Origin: Spirochaetaceae bacterium
Lineage (GTDB): Bacteria > Spirochaetota > Spirochaetia > Treponematales > Breznakiellaceae
Reading direction: 5' to 3'
DNA length: 7,653 nucleotides
Assembly: GCA_031258615.1 (NCBI GenBank)
Contig: JAIRMP010000071.1
Location: forward strand, 1-7,653
Shown: positions 5,505 to 7,653 of the stretch, in pieces
Position numbering within the stretch: the first letter of the stretch is position 1
How the letters are laid out: each line of letters starts with the position of its first letter
The notes under the pieces: model-generated
Database searches by the model: none
What the model was told of the DNA's origin: nothing
The model's input: only the letters and a program-made list of their open reading frames with translations
Program-made: the position numbers and the translations under genes

Positions 5505-6596
5505 ATGAACACGCTCACCGAAAATGCCCCGTGCCCGTACAACGGACGCTGCGGCGGCTGTCCGATGCAAGGCGTTGCTTACGAGAAACAACTGTTAAAC
5601 AAAAAGGAATTTTTATGGAAAGCGTTCTCCCGCGCCGGCATTTCAGCCATACCGGATATCAAGGTGGTCCCGTCCAGTCCATTTGAGTACCGCAACCGCG
5701 TCCAGTTTCATCGCGTTCCTAGGTGCGCGGAAACTGGGCTGCCAGGCGGAAAACCGCGTATGCGCCCCCTCAAACTTGAGCGGGAAGCGGAGGCGCTTTG
5801 CGGGTTTATGACGCGGAGCGGGAACAAGAGCGCCGCGGAAATTGTCCCTGTAAACGACTGCCTGATCGCCGACCCTTCGATACGGCAGGCACTGAAGACT
5901 TCAAGTATCACGATTCCCATCGACAGGGACCGCTTCTCGGTGTACGGCAGGGATTCCACGCTGCTTGTGGAGGGGCGGGCTTCCTCCGGCGTTACCCGCA
6001 TACATCAAAAGGACATACGGATAGACGCCGGTACTTTTTTCCAGAGTAACGGGGCGCTGCTGGAACTGTTGATAGACGAGCTATTGAGCATAGCGGGGAC
6101 GGCCGACAGGCGGCTTCCGGCGGCAGACCTTTACTGCGGCGTTGGAACCTTTGCCGTGTACCTCCAGGATATATTTGAACGGATAGACTTGCTCGAGGCA
6201 AACAAGGCCGCCCTGAACCTTGCCCGCGTGAATGTGCCGTTAGCAAAAGCCCGGTTCTCAGGCCAACGCGATACTGTGTGGGCGATGAATGCCGGGAAAG
6301 CGGCCCGTGAGCCTTACGGTTTTGCCGTTGTTGACCCAAGCCGTCAGGGTTTAAGCGGGGCTATGTGCCGCTTCCTCCGTGACAACTGTGAAATCCTCTG
6401 CTATGTATCCTGTAACCCACTCACCCTCGCCCGCGACGTGGTCACGCTACTTGACCCGGAGGCTCCGGACGGCCTAAGACTCGAATCATTGACTTTTTAT
6501 GATTTTTACCCGCAGACACACCACATAGAATCGCTGGCCGTTTTTACCCGCAAAAAGAAATGCTCTCCACAAAGCCGCCCGCCTATGCGCAAATGA
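5505..6596 (+). CDS. TrmA/RlmD-type [4Fe-4S] SAM-dependent RNA m5U methyltransferase, 363 aa
   Basis: It transfers methyl from SAM to C5 of a uridine in tRNA (U54) or 23S rRNA; which target is not clear. Numbered from the ATG at 5505, cluster cysteines are Cys10, Cys16 and Cys19 (CPYNGRCGGC), with Cys119 in NDCLIADP as the fourth. FFQSN (178-182), the SAM motif DLYCGVGTFA (208-217), VVDPSRQGL (Asp277), YVSCNP with nucleophile Cys303, and FYPQTHHIE with general base Glu342 are all present. It lacks an N-terminal TRAM domain and is shorter than E. coli RlmD (about 430). An in-frame ATG at 5436 would add 23 residues, but that ATG lies against the opposing promoter -10 box and upstream of the likely promoter, and the extra residues show no domain. 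Neither ATG has a strong ribosome site. The last 15 residues (CSPQSRPPMRK end) look unstructured. Family assignment is firm; target specificity is not. Confidence 0.9.
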   Translation: MNTLTENAPCPYNGRCGGCPMQGVAYEKQLLNKKEFLWKAFSRAGISAIPDIKVVPSSPFEYRNRVQFHRVPRCAETGLPGGKPRMRPLKLEREAEALCGFMTRSGNKSAAEIVPVNDCLIADPSIRQALKTSSITIPIDRDRFSVYGRDSTLLVEGRASSGVTRIHQKDIRIDAGTFFQSNGALLELLIDELLSIAGTADRRLPAADLYCGVGTFAVYLQDIFERIDLLEANKAALNLARVNVPLAKARFSGQRDTVWAMNAGKAAREPYGFAVVDPSRQGLSGAMCRFLRDNCEILCYVSCNPLTLARDVVTLLDPEAPDGLRLESLTFYDFYPQTHHIESLAVFTRKKKCSPQSRPPMRK

Positions 6597-6793
6597 ACAT
6601 CCTCCCGCCCTGAAGGGCATAGCTTACCAACTTCTATCGACCGCTGTAACGCGCGATTTTTTTTCATGGGCTTTCAGCGTTTTTTTCAGACGGGTAGCGT
6701 TTTTTTTGACAATTAGGCGCGCTGGTTATAGTTTTTAACCGGTGTAATCAGAGGCAGCTTTTTATAATAAGCAAAACGGCGTACAATGAATGT
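6597..6793. other. Intergenic region with three spaced T tracts
   Basis: It has no gene. It starts with a small hairpin GCCC-TGAA-GGGC (6607-6618). Three T runs follow at 6657-6664, 6680-6686 and 6700-6707, about two helical turns apart; the latter two are both preceded by AGCG. A weak stem CGCTG (6642-6646)/CAGCG (6675-6679) stands before the second run and might serve as terminator of the methyltransferase gene. The third run supplies the first T bases of a TTGACA box for the next gene. Confidence 0.5.
6706..6768 (+). promoter_or_regulatory. Candidate promoter region of the AAA-ATPase-like gene
   Basis: A perfect -35 box TTGACA (6706-6711) is followed after 15 bases by TATAGT (6727-6732), a rather short spacer. 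A perfect TATAAT (6763-6768) lies 26 bases before the ATG at 6794 but has no good -35 box. Either or both may be used. No clear Shine-Dalgarno sequence precedes 6794. Confidence 0.35.
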
Positions 6794-7653
6794 ATGAAAA
6801 AGCGTCTTTTACCGCTTGGTGTGCAGAGCTTCTCCAAAATACGGGAAGCGGAATGTGTCTACGTCGACAAGACAGAAAGGATTTATCAGTTGGTCACCGG
6901 AGCTATGGGACCTGTATTCCTAGCCCGCCCGCGCCGGTTTGGAAAGAGCCTGCTATGTTCCACCCTCGCCGCCCTTTTTGAAGGGCGGCGGGAACTGTTT
7001 GCCGGCCTCGCGGTAGACTCATTTGGCTGGGCCTGGAAAAAACACCCCGTCATCCACATAGACTTAAACCCTGCCAACTATTTGGGCGGCAAGGTTGAAC
7101 TGGTGTCCGTTATCAATATGTACTTGGATGAGGCGGCGGAAAAAACCGGTGTACAGTTAATGGGCGATACCATATCCACGAGGTTCGCGTATCTTATACA
7201 GGCGGCCTACGGCGCGTTCAGCGAAAAAGTTGTCGTTATAATTGACGAGTACGACAAGCCGCTGTTAGACACGATAAATGACCGTGAACTCCATGAAGAA
7301 TTAAAAAATATGCTGCGCGGCTTTTACGGCGTGTTAAAGTCAAGTGATAGATTCCTGCGCTTTGTGCTGCTGACCGGCGTTACAAAGTTTTCCCAGGTGA
7401 GTATTTTCTCGCAGTTGAATAACCTGAACGACATCTCGTTAGACCCTGATTACTGCGACCTGTGCGGCATAACGCAAGAAGATTTGGAAACCTGCTTCCA
7501 GCCGGAAATAGAGCGTATTACCACGGAGAACGGCCTTGACAGGCAGGAGTATATTGACAAGTTAAAGCGCTTCTACAACGGCTACCGCTTTTCAAAAAAA
7601 GACGTTACCGTGTACAACCCGTTCGGCCTGTTGAATCACTTCAATAAACATGG
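6794..7653 (+). CDS. AAA-ATPase-like protein with expected C-terminal PD-(D/E)XK domain, partial (286 codons, cut at right edge)
   Basis: The product MKKRLLPLGVQSFSKIREAE is open from 6794 to the window end. YVDKTERIYQLV is followed by the Walker A-like signature RPRRFGKS (Arg45 to Ser52, with Gly50-Lys51-Ser52), typical of the AAA-ATPase_like family (PF09820). The Walker B motif is VVIIDEYDK (Asp151-Glu152). LLTGVTKFSQVSIFSQLNNL, YCDLCGITQEDL and YNGYRFS with VYNPFGLL also match the family as I know it. Relatives have about 500-570 residues and end in a PDDEXK_9 nuclease-like domain, which would lie outside the window. The ATG at 6794 starts the conserved part; an ATG at 6790 opens a different, short frame. 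The family is multicopy in many gut anaerobes and treponemes. Its function is unproven; a mobile-element or defence role is often proposed. No frameshift is seen in this part. Confidence 0.88.
   Translation, partial: MKKRLLPLGVQSFSKIREAECVYVDKTERIYQLVTGAMGPVFLARPRRFGKSLLCSTLAALFEGRRELFAGLAVDSFGWAWKKHPVIHIDLNPANYLGGKVELVSVINMYLDEAAEKTGVQLMGDTISTRFAYLIQAAYGAFSEKVVVIIDEYDKPLLDTINDRELHEELKNMLRGFYGVLKSSDRFLRFVLLTGVTKFSQVSIFSQLNNLNDISLDPDYCDLCGITQEDLETCFQPEIERITTENGLDRQEYIDKLKRFYNGYRFSKKDVTVYNPFGLLNHFNKH
6967..6990. repeat. Perfect 10-base inverted repeat inside the AAA-ATPase-like gene
   Basis: CGCCGCCCTT (6967-6976), loop TTTG, AAGGGCGGCG (6981-6990). It forms a strong GC-rich hairpin within the codons just after Walker A (LAALFEGRR). 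No T tract follows, so it is not a usual terminator. Confidence 0.6.

Noticed and set aside
5378..5542. 55-residue N-terminal extension of the barrel protein from the ATG at 5542.
   Set aside because: It would bury the signal peptide, cross the promoter and palindrome, and ignores the AAGGAG site before 5377.
6601..6618. IS200/IS605-like right-end hairpin (GCCCTGAAGGGC) after the methyltransferase gene.
   Set aside because: Only a 4-base stem, no TnpA or TnpB remnant, and no partner end in the window.
6786..6797. Three-codon minigene ATG AAT GTA TGA overlapping the AAA-ATPase-like start as ATGA.
   Set aside because: It could be translational coupling, but no ribosome site precedes it and chance is enough to explain it.
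1..7653. CRISPR array, tRNA or rRNA genes.
   Set aside because: No regularly spaced repeats, cloverleaf sequences or rRNA signatures were seen on either strand.

Overview
The window looks like a piece of a spirochaete chromosome, most likely a Treponema-type gut or termite-hindgut lineage. This is an inference from protein character: an Rpn-type PD-(D/E)XK nuclease N-terminus, an AAA-ATPase-like/PD-(D/E)XK protein of the kind expanded in host-associated anaerobes, and a small exported beta-barrel. No rRNA or tRNA is present to fix the taxonomy.

Left part (1-959) is accessory and decayed. On the minus strand an Rpn-family gene keeps its promoter, ribosome binding site and N-terminal 104 codons, then stops. 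Within about 50 bases a fragment of the C-terminal part of a type I restriction methylase (HsdM) follows in another frame and runs off the left edge. This reads as one deletion that fused two same-strand genes. The 410 bases between the Rpn start and the next gene hold no gene. They hold a 15-base G tract, a 15-base-period tandem repeat with a hairpin, and a REP/MITE-like inverted repeat flanked by near-identical 15-base direct repeats.

Centre (960-4625) is a very long plus-strand GH13 (alpha-amylase clan) protein of 1221 residues with no signal peptide. It has a roughly 300-residue N-terminal helical region, a GH13 barrel, a roughly 400-residue C-terminal region and a Lys/Ala/Pro-rich tail. 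It probably acts on intracellular alpha-glucan. The usual His of conserved region IV is Pro.

Right part: a convergent minus-strand gene (4733-5377) encodes a small secreted, probably outer-membrane beta-barrel protein. A hairpin lies between it and the GH13 gene. Its promoter is back to back with that of a plus-strand TrmA/RlmD-type [4Fe-4S] RNA m5U methyltransferase (5505-6596), and a perfect 17-base palindrome sits at its predicted transcription start. After a T-tract-rich intergenic region, an AAA-ATPase-like protein with the RPRRFGKS signature starts at 6794 and is cut by the right edge.

The genes do not form one pathway. Housekeeping genes (glucan enzyme, RNA methyltransferase, barrel protein) are flanked on both sides by mobile or defence-type genes. 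I see no complete new multi-gene system. The best leads are the unusual GH13 protein, the divergent promoter with palindrome, and the repeat-rich decayed region with its G tract.
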